A stretch of DNA of 64,000 nucleotides, taken from Elioraea tepida. Its GTDB lineage: Bacteria > Pseudomonadota > Alphaproteobacteria > Acetobacterales > Acetobacteraceae. The notes beneath the pieces are model-generated. The model had not been told where the DNA came from. It made no database searches and worked only from the letters and a program-made list of their open reading frames with translations. A program made the position numbers and the translations under genes. This document shows positions 16,191 to 25,703 of this stretch, piece by piece. Within the stretch, counting starts at the first letter, position 1, and the number at the start of each line of letters is the position of its first letter. Where the stretch lies: contig NZ_CP076448.1 in the NCBI RefSeq assembly GCF_019203965.1, positions 1,813,001 to 1,877,000 on the forward strand, in the 5' to 3' direction.

Positions 16191-16774
16191 GCGCGGAGTT
16201 TGCGCGGCGCTTTCCCACCCTGTTCCACGTCACGGACGCCGACGCCCTGCCCTCGATCGCCCGGCACGGGCTTCTCTCGGCCGAGGCGCTCTGCACCCTC
16301 TTCGACATGGCGGACGCCGGCACGCTCTTGTCGCGCAACCGCGACCGCTATGTTCCGCTCACCCACCCTGTGCATGGAACAGCGGCGCTGCGCCGGCAGA
16401 AGCTGCATGACCGTGCGCTCGGGCCCCATCTCGCCGACGGCGTCACGGCCGAGGCGTGGCGCCGCTTCATCAACGCGCATGTCTTCTTCTGGGTTTCGGC
16501 GGGGATGGCGGAGACGCTGCGCCGGGCCGAGCCAGGGCGGCGGCAAGTGGTGCTCGCCCTGCGCTCCGCCGCGCTCCTCGGGTCGGGCCTTCCCCTCCTT
16601 GCCGCGCCGGTGAACGGCGGTGCCGTGCCGCGCGCGGCGCCGCGCGACGGCAGGCTGCGCGGCCTGGGCCTCTATCGCCCGGTGCACGCTCTCCCGGCGT
16701 GCGCGACCGTGAAGGAGGTAGCGGTGCCCGCACGGATCCCGCCCGAGGTTCTCCACACCGCGCGACACGGCTGA
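16187..16774 (+). CDS. DUF7002-like protein of unknown function
   Basis: I recognise no characterised family; the 195-residue protein looks like the DUF7002 group. The N-terminus contains LFHVTDADALPSIARHGL (residues 12-29), an H-x-T...GL pattern also seen in ADP-ribosyltransferase-like folds such as DarT and RNA 2'-phosphotransferase, which is only a structural guess. Further on are DRYVPLTHPVHGTAALRRQK and NAHVFFWVSAGM, then a basic Pro-rich tail. There is no signal peptide or membrane helix. It starts with TTG in a four-base overlap with the dapB stop, and metK follows 142 bases later. Codon use matches the neighbours. That it is a real gene is well supported; its function is unknown. Confidence 0.7.
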   Translation: MSAEFARRFPTLFHVTDADALPSIARHGLLSAEALCTLFDMADAGTLLSRNRDRYVPLTHPVHGTAALRRQKLHDRALGPHLADGVTAEAWRRFINAHVFFWVSAGMAETLRRAEPGRRQVVLALRSAALLGSGLPLLAAPVNGGAVPRAAPRDGRLRGLGLYRPVHALPACATVKEVAVPARIPPEVLHTARHG

Positions 16775-16792
16775 TGCGGCGCCGCCACATGC

Positions 16793-16821
16793 AACCATGC
16801 TGCCTTGACCCGGCCATGGTT
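16793..16821 (+). promoter_or_regulatory. Inverted repeat in the metK upstream region
   Basis: A perfect 7-base repeat, AACCATG at 16793-16799 and CATGGTT at 16815-16821, encloses 15 bases. If transcribed, the loop CCCGG (16809-16813) could pair with CCGGG at 16848-16852 to make an H-type pseudoknot, the architecture used by small SAM-sensing riboswitches. The sequence does not match the SAM-II or SAM/SAH consensus I know. It could equally be a protein operator. A TTGACC sequence in the loop could be a -35 element, but no good -10 follows. Confidence 0.3.
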
Positions 16822-16916
16822 CCCTGCGATCACCCCGCGCGGCGAGACCGGGGGCTAGGGTTCGGGGACCCCGGCGGCACCAGAACCACCCCCGCGACAA
16901 GAGGACGAAGCACGCC

Positions 16917-18104
16917 ATGCGCGCGACGGGCGACTACCTGTTCACGAGCGAATCCGTCTCGGAAGGCCACCCCGACAAGGTGGCCGACCGGATCAGCGAC
17001 ACCGTGCTCGACGCCTATCTCGCCGCCGACCCCTACAGCCGCGTGGCGTGCGAGACGCTGGTCACGACCAATCGCGTCGTGCTCGCCGGCGAGGTCCGCG
17101 GCCCCGAGACCGTCACACCCGACTATCTGATCCACCTCGCGCGGATGGCGATCCACGACATCGGCTACGACCAGGCCGGCTTCTCCTGGAAGCATGCCGA
17201 GATCCACTGCCACCTCCATGCCCAATCCGCCGATATCGCGCTTGGGGTGGATGCCGCCGGCAACAAGGACGAGGGGGCGGGCGACCAGGGGATCATGTTC
17301 GGCTATGCCTGCCGTGAGACGCCCGAGCTGATGCCAGCGCCGCTCTACTACGCGCACCTGATCCTGCGGCGGATCAGCGAGCTGCGGCGGAACAAGGACA
17401 AACTCGTCGAGGGACTTCTGCCCGACGCCAAGAGCCAGGTCACCCTCCGCTATGTGGATGGCCAGCCCGTCGGCGCCACCTCGATCGTCGTCTCCACCCA
17501 GCATGTCGAGGGGCTCGAGCAGGCGGAAATCAAGCGCATGCTCTGGCCGATCGTGGAGAGCAGTCTGCCGCCGGGCTGGATGTGCCCCGAGAGCGAGTTC
17601 TACGTGAACCCGACCGGCAAGTTCGTGATCGGCGGGCCGGACGGCGATGCCGGGCTGACGGGGCGCAAGATCATCGTCGACACCTATGGCGGCGCGGCAC
17701 CGCACGGCGGCGGCGCCTTCTCCGGCAAGGACCCGACCAAGGTCGACCGTTCGGCGGCCTATGCCTGCCGCTACCTCGCCAAGAACGTGGTCGCCGCCGG
17801 GCTGGCCGACCGCTGCACCATCCAGGTGAGCTATGCGATCGGTGTGTCGAAGCCGCTCTCGATCTATTTCGACCTGCACGGCACCGGCAAGGATGTCGAC
17901 GAGGTGAAGCTCGCGCGCGTGGTGGGCGAACTCATGAACCTCTCACCGCGCGGCATCCGCGAGCATCTGCACCTCAACCGGCCGATCTACGTGCCCACCT
18001 CGGCCTATGGCCATTTCGGCCGCACTCCGGACGAGGAGAAGGGCACGTTCACCTGGGAGCGAACTGACCTCGTTCCGGCTCTGAAATCCGCCTTCGGTCG
18101 GTGA
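16917..18104 (+). CDS. metK: S-adenosylmethionine synthetase
   Basis: The 395-residue enzyme makes SAM from methionine and ATP. Its ATP/substrate motifs are intact: [14 protein letters not shown] (residues 14-27), the family signature [12 protein letters not shown] near residue 120, and the glycine-rich loop [19 protein letters not shown] near 270. The ATG at 16917 follows AAGAGGACG. Length is normal for alphaproteobacteria. Its stop overlaps the GTG of trmB (18101), so a methyl-donor synthase is coupled to a SAM-dependent tRNA methylase. The 142-base upstream gap contains an inverted repeat listed separately. Confidence 0.97.
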   Translation: MRATGDYLFTSESVSEGHPDKVADRISDTVLDAYLAADPYSRVACETLVTTNRVVLAGEVRGPETVTPDYLIHLARMAIHDIGYDQAGFSWKHAEIHCHLHAQSADIALGVDAAGNKDEGAGDQGIMFGYACRETPELMPAPLYYAHLILRRISELRRNKDKLVEGLLPDAKSQVTLRYVDGQPVGATSIVVSTQHVEGLEQAEIKRMLWPIVESSLPPGWMCPESEFYVNPTGKFVIGGPDGDAGLTGRKIIVDTYGGAAPHGGGAFSGKDPTKVDRSAAYACRYLAKNVVAAGLADRCTIQVSYAIGVSKPLSIYFDLHGTGKDVDEVKLARVVGELMNLSPRGIREHLHLNRPIYVPTSAYGHFGRTPDEEKGTFTWERTDLVPALKSAFGR

Positions 18105-18838
18105 GCGGGCCCGCGCCGCCGGCACGGTCGAAGAAGCTCGACCGCCCGCCGGCGGAGCGGCTCTATGGCCGGCGCCGCGGCCATGCGCTCAGGCCGCGCC
18201 AGCTCAGATTGCTTGCCGAGACCCTGCCGCGTCTCGCCTTCCGCCTCGACCAGGCGGCCGAGCCGGCCTCCGCCTTCGCCGTTCCAGTGCGGGAGGTGTG
18301 GCTCGAGGTCGGCGCCGGGGCGGGTGAGCACGCTCAGGCGATCGCGGCGGCGAACCCGGAGATCGGGCTGATCGCGGCCGAGGTGTTCGAGAACGGGATC
18401 TGCAGCCTGCTCGCGCGCCTCGTGCCCGAGGGGGCCGAGGCGCAGGCGCCGCTTCCGCCCAACCTGCGGCTCTGGCCTGCGGACGCGCGCACGCTGATCG
18501 CGGCCCTGCCCGAGGCCTCGCTCACGCGCCTGTTCGTCCTGTTCCCCGACCCATGGCCGAAGGCGCGGCACGCGCGCAGGCGCTTCGTCCACCCGGCCAC
18601 GCTCGGTGCGCTCGCCCGCGTGCTCGCCCCCGGCGCCGAGTGGCGGCTTGCCTCCGACGACCCGACCTACCAGGCCTGGGTCGAGGAGACGCTCAGGAGC
18701 CAGCCGTGGTTCGCCCTCGACAGCGTGGTTGAGACGCGGCCCGAAGGCTGGCCGCCGACGCGCTATGAGGCGAAGGCGCTGCGCGAGGGGCGGCGGCCGC
18801 TCTACTGGACGCTCAGGCGCCGGGCCGTTCCGGTGTGA
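18101..18838 (+). CDS. trmB: tRNA (guanine-N7-)-methyltransferase
   Basis: This 245-residue SAM-dependent enzyme methylates G46 of tRNA. It has an [14 protein letters not shown]-terminal segment and motif [15 protein letters not shown] (about residue 70). The TrmB-specific [15 protein letters not shown] near 147-161 supplies catalytic and tRNA-binding residues. C-terminal [13 protein letters not shown] is the usual T-x-Y-E tail. It starts with GTG in a GTGA overlap with metK, an arrangement seen in related genomes. The next gene downstream is a broken RND adaptor that probably has its own start at 18943. Confidence 0.95.
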   Translation: MSGPAPPARSKKLDRPPAERLYGRRRGHALRPRQLRLLAETLPRLAFRLDQAAEPASAFAVPVREVWLEVGAGAGEHAQAIAAANPEIGLIAAEVFENGICSLLARLVPEGAEAQAPLPPNLRLWPADARTLIAALPEASLTRLFVLFPDPWPKARHARRRFVHPATLGALARVLAPGAEWRLASDDPTYQAWVEETLRSQPWFALDSVVETRPEGWPPTRYEAKALREGRRPLYWTLRRRAVPV

Positions 18839-18942
18839 GCGGTGCGACGCGGGCGCACGCGGCGTTGCCGGTGCGATTGCGGTCGCGGCACGGTCCGCCC
18901 GCGGGCGAGGATGATGAAGCACAGTCCTCCCGGAACGCCGCC

Positions 18943-20102
18943 GTGACGCCATCGACGCCGACGCTCGCGATCCTCTCCCTCGCCGCGACGCTCGCGCTTG
19001 CCGGAACGGCGGCGCTGGCGCAGGTGCAGCCTCAGGCGCCGGCGACGCCGGTCGGCGTGATCGTCACCGCCGAGGAGGAGGTCACCCCCGCGCAGAGCTT
19101 CATCGGCCGAATCGAGGCGGTGAGTCGTGTGTCGCTGGTTGCGCGCGTGACGGCTTCCTCGAGCAGCAGACCTTCCGCGACGGCCAGGAGGTCGAGAAGG
19201 ACGCGCTCCTGTTCGTGATCGAGCGCGCGCCCTTCATCGCCGCCGTCAACGCGGCGAAGCCGGCGCTCGCCTCCGCCGAAGCCGAGTAGCTCAACGCCGA
19301 TCTGCAGCTCGAGCGCGCCGAGGAGCTCGCGCGGACCAACAACATCCCGGACGCGACGCGCGACCTTCGCCGCGCTGAGGCGGCGGTGGCGGCGGCGAAG
19401 GTGCTCGAGGAGAAGGCCGCGCTCGAACAGGCCGAGATCAATCTCGGCTACACGCTGATCCGCGCGCCGGTTGCGGGGCGGATCGGACGGTCGGCCGTCT
19501 CCGTCGGCAACGTGGTCGGGCCGACGACCGGGCCGCTCGCCCTGATCGTCAGCCAGGACCCGATGTACGTCACCTTCCCCGTGAGCCAGCGCGTCCTGCT
19601 CGAGCTCAAGCGCGAGCGGCTCGCCACGGGGGCGGCGGCCGGCGCGGTCGACGTGCGCGTCACCTTTCCCGACGGCTCGGTCTACCCCGAGATCGGGCGG
19701 ATCGATTTCGTCGACGTCACGGTCAGGCAGGCGACGGACACGGTCACCGTGCGCGCCGGGATCGCCAACCCCGACCGGCTGCTCACCGACGGCCAGCTCG
19801 TGACGGTTCGGGTCGAGGGACGTGAGCCGGAGAGGAGAGTCGTGATCGCGCAATCGGCCATCCTGCTCGACCAGCAGGGGGCCTATGTGTTCATCGCCGA
19901 AGCGAACCGGGCGGCGATGCGCCGGATCAGGACGGGCCAGGCGATCGGTGCGCGGATTGTCGTCGAGGAGGGGCTGAAGCCGGGCGAGAGCCTGATCGTC
20001 GACGGGATCCAGCGCATCCGCCCCGGCGCGGCGGTCGTGCCTTCGCCGTTGCCGGCCTCGCCTGGGCGATCCGGCGCGGCGCTCTCGCCGCGGGCGGGCT
20101 GA
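18943..20102 (+). pseudogene. Broken RND efflux periplasmic adaptor (MexA/AcrA type)
   Basis: The reading can be restored as about 385 residues: a signal peptide (LAILSLAATLALAGTAALA) and a beta-barrel/lipoyl N-part with GVIVTAEEEVTPAQSFIGRI. Then follow a helical hairpin (AEELARTNNIPDATRDLRRA) and the lipoyl return INLGYTLIRAPVAGRIGRSA. Two lesions interrupt it. One base is missing at 19153-19154, where ACG-GC should read ACG-GGC before TTC CTC GAG CAG. An in-frame TAG stands at 19287-19289, where the frame resumes LNADLQLE. After that the frame is open to the TGA at 20102. Start GTG 18943 is inferred from the signal peptide. As it stands it cannot give a working adaptor without suppression and frameshifting. 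Confidence 0.85.
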
Positions 20103-20108
20103 GGCGTC

Positions 20109-23100
20109 GTGGTCGCCGCCCTGTTCGTCGCCCGCCCGCGGCTTGCCGTCGTCATTGCGGTCGTGACCGTCATCGCCGGGCTGGTGGCGCTCTCCCGCAT
20201 TCCGGTCGCGCAATATCCGGACATCGTGCCGCCGCAGGTGCGGGTGACGGCGGCCTATCCCGGCGCCTCGGCCGCCGTCGTGGAGGAGACGGTGGCGCAG
20301 GTGATCGAGAGCCAGGTGGTCGGGGTCGACAACGCGATTTACATGCGCAGCCTGTCCTCGTCGGACGGGACGTATGCGCTCACCGTGAGCTTCGAGCTCG
20401 GCACCGACCCTGACCTCAACACGGTGAACGTGAACAACCGTGTGCAGCTCGCGCTCGCCTCCCTTCCCGACGAGGTGAAGCGGATCGGCGTGACGGTGAA
20501 GAAGGTCTCCTCCGCCTTCCTCAAAGTGATCGCCGTCTATGACCCGGACGGGCGCTACGACAACCTCTTCATCTCGAACTACCTCACCATCAACGTGCTC
20601 GACCGGCTCAAGCGCACGCCCGGGGTGGGCGATGTGACGCTGTTCGGGCCGCTCGACTACGCGATCCGCGTCTGGCTCGACCCGGCGAGGCTCGCCCAGC
20701 TCCGGCTCTCTCCGGCGGACATCCAGGCGGCGATCCGCGGGCAGAACATCCAGGCGCCGGCGGGAAGGATCGGCGCGCGTCCGATCAGCGAGGACCAGCA
20801 GTTCCAGCTCACCATCACGACGCAGGGAAGGCTCGCCACGGCGGAGGAGTTCGAGCGGATCGTGCTGCGCGCCAATCCTGACGGTTCGGTGCTTCGCCTC
20901 GGCGACGTCGCCCGCGTGGAGTTCGGCGTCCGCGTCGCCGATGTCGAGACGCGCTTCCGTGGCCGGCCGGCGCAGCTCTTCGCCGTGTACCAGGCGCCGG
21001 GCGCGAACGCGGTGGCGGCGGCGCGGGCGGTGCGCGCGGCGATGGCCGAGATGGCTAAGCGCTTCCCCGAAGGCCTGCGCTGGGAGGTGACGTTCGACGC
21101 CACGACCTTCGTCACCGCGACGATCGACGAGGTGCGGAAGACTCTGCTCGAGGCCTTCGTCCTCGTCGTTCTCGTGGTCTATCTGTTCCTCGGCAACCTC
21201 CGCGCCACGCCGATCCCGACCATCGCCGTGCCGGTGAGCCTGATCGGCACCTTCGTCGTTCTCCTCGCGCTCGGGTATTCGGCGAACACGGTCTCGCTGC
21301 TCGCGATGGTGCTCGCGATCGGCATCGTGGTCGATGATGCGATCGTCGTGGTCGAGAACGTCGAGCGGGTGATGCACGAGGAGCCTTCCCTCTCGCCCGC
21401 TGAGGCGACGGTGAAGGCGATGGCCGAGATCACCGCGCCGATCATCGCCATCACGCTCGTACTGCTCTCGGTGTTCGTCCCGATCGCCTTCATCCCCGGC
21501 ATCACGGGCGAGCTCTTCCGCCAGTTCGCGGTGACGATCTCGGTGGCGATGGTGCTCTCGGCGATCAACGCGCTGACGCTTTCGCCCGCCCTTTCCTCGC
21601 TGCTGCTGAAGCCCTCCGCCGGGCCGAGGCGCGGGCCGATCGAGGCGGTGATGCGGGGCATCGACCGTGTCGCCGAGGGCTATGCCGCGGTGGTGCGGCG
21701 GCTTCTGCGCGTTTCTTTCCTGTCGCTCCTGCTGATCGGCGCCTCGATGGCGGGCGTGGTGGGGCTGTCGCGATTGACGCCCGGTGGATTCGTTCCCGAA
21801 GAGGACCAGGGGGCGCTGTTCGTGGCGATGCAGCTTCCCGATGGCGCCTCGGTCAACCGCTCGGCCGCGTTCGTGGCCGAGGTCGAGCGGATCGTCGCGG
21901 CCCATCCGGCGGTCGAGAGTGTGGCCTCGGTGGTGGGCTTCAGCTTCGTCGACGGGGCAGCGCAGCCGAACGCGGCGTTCCAGATCGTCCTGCTCAAGCC
22001 GTTCGCGGAACGTCGCGCGGAGGAGCTCCGTGCCCAGGCGGTGATCCGCGATCTCGCGGCGGCGTTCCAGGGCTTGCGCGAGGGCATCGCGCGGCCCGCG
22101 AACGTTCCGCCAATCGTCGGCCTCGGCACAGGGGGCGGCTTCACCTTCATGCTGCAGGATCTCGAGGGACGGCCTCCGGCCGCGCTCGCCCAAGTCATGC
22201 GGGGCCTTGTCGTCGCGGCGAACTAGGACGCCAGACTCGCGCTTGTCTTCTCCCCGTTCTCCGCCTCGACCCCAGCGATTTTCCTCGACATCGATCGCGA
22301 CCGGGCGCAGGCGCTCGGGCTTCAGGTCGCTGACGTGCTCGGCACGCTGCAGGCGCTGTTCGGCCAGGCCTATGTGAACGGCGTCACCCTGTTCGGTCGC
22401 ACCTGGCAGGTGACTCTGCAGGCCGAGCCGGAGAGCCGGCGCAGCGTGGAGGACATCCTCGGCGTGTTCGTCCGCGGCCCCGCAGGCGAGATGGTGCCGA
22501 TCCGGTCGATCGCCGAGGTCTCGGTGGTCGAGGCGCCGCAGGCGATCACGCGCTACAACAACGTCCGATCGGCGCCGGTGCTCGGCGCGGGCGCGCCGGG
22601 CGTGTCGTCGGGCGAGGCGCTGAGCGCGATAGAGGAGATCGCGGCGCGCACGCTTCCCTCGGGCTACGGCTTCGAGTGGTCGGACATCTCGTTCCAGGAG
22701 AAGCGCGCCGAGGGGCAGGTTCCGGCGCTGCTCGCGATGGCGATCCTGTTCGCCTATCTGTTCCTCGTCGGCCTCTACGAGAGCTGGACCATTCCGGTTC
22801 CGGTGCTGCTGTCGGTCGCGGTCGGCGTGCTCGGGGCCTTCGCGGGCCTTCTGGTCGCACGCGCGCCGCTCGACCTCTATGCGCAGATCGGCATCGTCGT
22901 CCTGATCGCGCTTGCGGCGAAGAACGGCATCCTGATCGTCGAGTTCGCGAAGGAACAGCGCGAGCGTGGGGTGGCGCTGATCGAGGCGGCGACGGCGGCG
23001 GCGCGGCTTCGGTTCCGGCCGGTGATGATGACATCGTTCGCCTTCATCCTCGGTCTCGTGCCGCTGGTGACGGCGGACGGCGCGGCGGAGCTCGCGCGGC

Positions 23101-23267
23101 GGAACGTCTCGGTCGGCGTCTTCGCCGGCATGATCGCCGCCTCTTCTTTGGGGATCTTCGTGATCCCGATGCTCTACGTCGTCTTCCAGCGCTGGCGGGA
23201 GCGGATCAAGGGCCGGCTTGCCGGGACGCGCGCGGCGCCTGAGCCGGGCCGCGCCGCCGGAGGCTGA
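20109..23267 (+). pseudogene. RND multidrug efflux transporter (HAE1/AcrB type) interrupted by amber codon
   Basis: It starts with GTG 6 bases after the adaptor. The frame codes 705 residues to a TAG at 22224-22226, then continues in the same frame to 23267, about 1052 codons in all, the normal AcrB length. The fold is intact: N-terminal VAALFVARPRLAVVIAVVTV helix, SRIPVAQYPDIVPPQV, TM4 VDDAIVVVENVERVMHEE with the proton-relay aspartates, and TM10 [15 protein letters not shown] with its lysine. The stop replaces the residue between AAN and [14 protein letters not shown], where homologues usually have Gln (CAG to TAG). The truncated product would lack the second half of the pore domain and TM8-12. 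No TolC-like gene follows. Confidence 0.87.
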
Positions 23268-23360
23268 ACGCGCGCCACGACGGCCGGTGTCAGGCGAAGC
23301 ACATCATGCTCAGCCGACGGCTCAGTGCAGGTGCTGCGGGCGCGCAGCGTGTCGCCTGCC

Positions 23361-24086
23361 TCAGGCGAAGCGGCCAATCTCCGTGCGGCCGGAAATCTCG
23401 CGGATCAGCTTGCGCAGCACCGCTCCCTGGAAGGAGTGGAAGTCCTCCGCCGGGATGACGAAGGCGCCAGGGCCGCCGATCACGAATTCCTCGAAATACT
23501 GGTCGAGCGTCATGTTCTGCGGCTGCCCGAACGGGGAACGGTCATTCAGGATCGGCAGGCCGTTGATGGTGATTCCGGCATCGACCGCGAGGTCGCGCAA
23601 CAGCGTCACCGGCGCGCCGGAGTTGTTCACCCCGTCTCCCGAGATGTCGATCACCTTGCGCGTGCCCTCGAAGGGCGCCGCGGCGATCGCCCGCATCGAC
23701 GCCTCGATCGCGCCCGAAATCGAGGTCCAGCTCATTGAGACGCGCGGCGCGGCGGCAAGCCGTTCCGCCCAGGCATTCGCGGCCTCCTGGCCGTCGATCC
23801 GCGTCCAGGGGATGACGATGCGCTGATAGTCGGCCGACGCCCATTCGAGATAGCAGACGGCGATGGCACCCAGCGTGCCCGACCGGATGGCGGAGACCAC
23901 CCGAGGATCGGTCATCGCGGCGCGGTAGCCCTCGCGCTGGAGCTTGGCTTCGTCCTCGTCGATCGAGCGGCTGACATCGACCGCGAGCACGAGCAGCATA
24001 TCGACCGGCTCCTCGCTCGCCCGGGCGGCACGCGCCGCGGCGAGGGCGGGAAGAGCGGCGAGCAGGGTGCGACGCGACGCGTTCAT
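23361..24086 (-). CDS. DUF1194 family secreted protein (vWA-like)
   Basis: A 241-residue protein with a twin-arginine-like signal peptide (NASRRTLLAALPALAAARAARA). The mature part starts like a von Willebrand A domain: LLVLAVDVSRSIDEDEAK carries a D-x-S-x-S metal-site motif, and VIDISGDGVNNSG and the C-terminal FVIPAEDFHSF segment are typical DUF1194 landmarks. The biochemical role is not known. An upstream in-frame start at 24137 is possible, but ATG 24086 puts the signal peptide at the N-terminus. It converges with the RND pseudogene (94-base gap) and lies 76 bases downstream of the ppx stop with no strong promoter visible. Confidence 0.88.
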   Translation of the reverse strand: MNASRRTLLAALPALAAARAARASEEPVDMLLVLAVDVSRSIDEDEAKLQREGYRAAMTDPRVVSAIRSGTLGAIAVCYLEWASADYQRIVIPWTRIDGQEAANAWAERLAAAPRVSMSWTSISGAIEASMRAIAAAPFEGTRKVIDISGDGVNNSGAPVTLLRDLAVDAGITINGLPILNDRSPFGQPQNMTLDQYFEEFVIGGPGAFVIPAEDFHSFQGAVLRKLIREISGRTEIGRFA

Positions 24087-24162
24087 GCATGCGACCGTAA
24101 CAGAGCTGGCATGCGCGTTTCCAGCGCCGCAAAACACTCACGCGAGTTGTGATGCGCCTCTG

Positions 24163-25686
24163 CTACTGTGCCGCGTCGAGCCCGACGGCGGCTTCCGAAG
24201 CGGGCGCGATCTCGGTCACGGGCTCGGCGCGGAGGAGAGCCGCGAGGCGTTCGAGGCGTCGCGACACGCTCTCGCCGGCGAACACGCCGCCACCTTGGGA
24301 GAGCCTCAGGATCAGCCGTTCGTTCTCGCGACGAAGGCCGGTCAGCGCCAGAAGCGCGGCCGAGCCGCCCGAAAGCGTGTAGGCGAGACGCAGCGCCGCG
24401 CCGATCGCTTCCGCACGCTGCGCCGCGGCGCTGTCGAGGAGGATGCGCGCAGGCGCGAGCCAGGGCTCATCCCGCTCGGCCTCGTGCCGCATCGCGACCG
24501 CGAGCGCGAGGAAGGCGCGGGCGTGGTGGTCGAGCCCGATCCCCGGCTGGCGAAGCATGCGCAGGAAGGCCTGCTCCGCCTTGTAGTCGGGATGCTCGTG
24601 CGCGCCGATGTCGGAGACCCAGCAGGCCGCCTCGCGCAGCCGACGCTGCTCGCGCGTCTCGCCTGGGAACAGCGGCGCGGTCCAGTCGATCAGGGCAGGC
24701 GGCAGGGTCTCGCCGCGGCCGAAGCGGGCGTTGAGCTCGCGCCCGGCGGCAAGCAGCGGGTCCTCGGCGCGCACCGAGGCGGGAAGCCTGCCGGCGAACC
24801 AGCCCTCGCGCATGCCGTTGGCCGAGAACACCACACGCCGCGCCCCGGTGACCCGCAACAGCCGACGCAGCACCACCGCGGCGAAGGGCAGCCCATCGAC
24901 CCGCCTGCGGCTGAGGCCCGGGATCCGGTCGAGCGTGCGCTTGGAGAGGTTGCTGACCACGCCCGTAAGGTCACGCGCCTCCTCGCGCGGCAGGGTGTAG
25001 TGGTGGACGATCGCGAGCGGATAGCCGGTCTGGCCGATATGAATTCGCGCCAACGCACGCCAAGCGCCGCCGACGAGGTAGAGATCGCGCCCCGCCCCTT
25101 CGCGAAGCCACGGCACAGAGGCGAGCGCCTCCTCGGCGATCGCCCGGGCGCGCACCACGTCTCCCCCGGCGGTCTCCGCAAGCCGAATCACGCCGAGCGG
25201 GAGCGTGGCGGTGGCCGCGATCGTTCCCGCCTCGAGATGCACGAGCTCGAGGCTGCCGCCGCCGAGATCGCCGAGCACGCCGCAGGCGTCGGGGATGCCG
25301 CAGAGCACGCCCTCGGCGGACAGCCGCGCCTCCTCCTCGCCGGAGAGGACGCGGATCGAAAGCCCCGGGAAGCGACGCCGAAGCATCGCGACATAGGCCT
25401 CGCCATTGGCTGCCTCGCGCACCGCGGCGGTGGCCAGCACCTCGAGCGGATCGGCGTCCATTGATCTCGCGAGCGCGACATAGCGCTCGAGAACAAGGAC
25501 GGATCGGGCCATCGCCTCCTCGTTCAGACGGCCGGTGGCTTGCAGGCCACGGCCGAGGCCGAGGATCGCCTTCTCGTTGAAGATCGCCGAGGGGTTCCGG
25601 CCGAGGCCCTCGAAGACGACGAGCCTCACCGAGTTCGACCCGAGATCGACCACGCCCGCGCGCGGCGGCGTGCCCGGCTCCGGCAT
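24163..25686 (-). CDS. ppx: Exopolyphosphatase / GppA-type phosphatase
   Basis: This 507-residue Ppx/GppA enzyme hydrolyses polyphosphate or pppGpp. The actin-like fold shows phosphate loop 1 GVVDLGSNSVRLVV (residues 11-24), VLATAAVREAANG near 85, the acidic SGEEEARLS segment near 115, and phosphate loop 2 LGDLGGGSLELVHLE near 135. The C-terminal part has an HD-like helical region (DIGAHEHPDYKAEQAFL). ATG 25686 is preferred because GAGGAGGG lies 11 bases upstream; an in-frame TTG at 25707 would overlap the ppk stop. It ends in TAG, so TAG is a real stop in this genome. It is paired with ppk upstream. Confidence 0.93.
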   Translation of the reverse strand: MPEPGTPPRAGVVDLGSNSVRLVVFEGLGRNPSAIFNEKAILGLGRGLQATGRLNEEAMARSVLVLERYVALARSMDADPLEVLATAAVREAANGEAYVAMLRRRFPGLSIRVLSGEEEARLSAEGVLCGIPDACGVLGDLGGGSLELVHLEAGTIAATATLPLGVIRLAETAGGDVVRARAIAEEALASVPWLREGAGRDLYLVGGAWRALARIHIGQTGYPLAIVHHYTLPREEARDLTGVVSNLSKRTLDRIPGLSRRRVDGLPFAAVVLRRLLRVTGARRVVFSANGMREGWFAGRLPASVRAEDPLLAAGRELNARFGRGETLPPALIDWTAPLFPGETREQRRLREAACWVSDIGAHEHPDYKAEQAFLRMLRQPGIGLDHHARAFLALAVAMRHEAERDEPWLAPARILLDSAAAQRAEAIGAALRLAYTLSGGSAALLALTGLRRENERLILRLSQGGGVFAGESVSRRLERLAALLRAEPVTEIAPASEAAVGLDAAQ

Positions 25687-25703
25687 GCGTGCGGCCGCCC
25701 TCC

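Noticed and set aside
16775-16916. A known SAM-II or SAM/SAH riboswitch before metK
   Set aside because: The dyad and loop do not match the consensus sequences I know; kept only as a candidate of unknown class.
18835-18942. A GTG at 18835 overlapping the trmB stop as start of the RND adaptor
   Set aside because: It would add about 36 non-hydrophobic residues before the signal peptide; GTG 18943 fits better.
19032-22193. A 1053-codon open frame on the minus strand opposite the RND genes
   Set aside because: High GC and strong third-position bias leave few stops in the antisense frame. The translation is a low-complexity Arg/Asp/His-rich sequence with no domain motifs, while the plus strand shows clear RND homology.
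20109-23267. General reassignment or suppression of TAG explaining the pump's amber codon
   Set aside because: ppx, purN and lptF end in TAG at their normal family lengths, and the adaptor also needs a frameshift.
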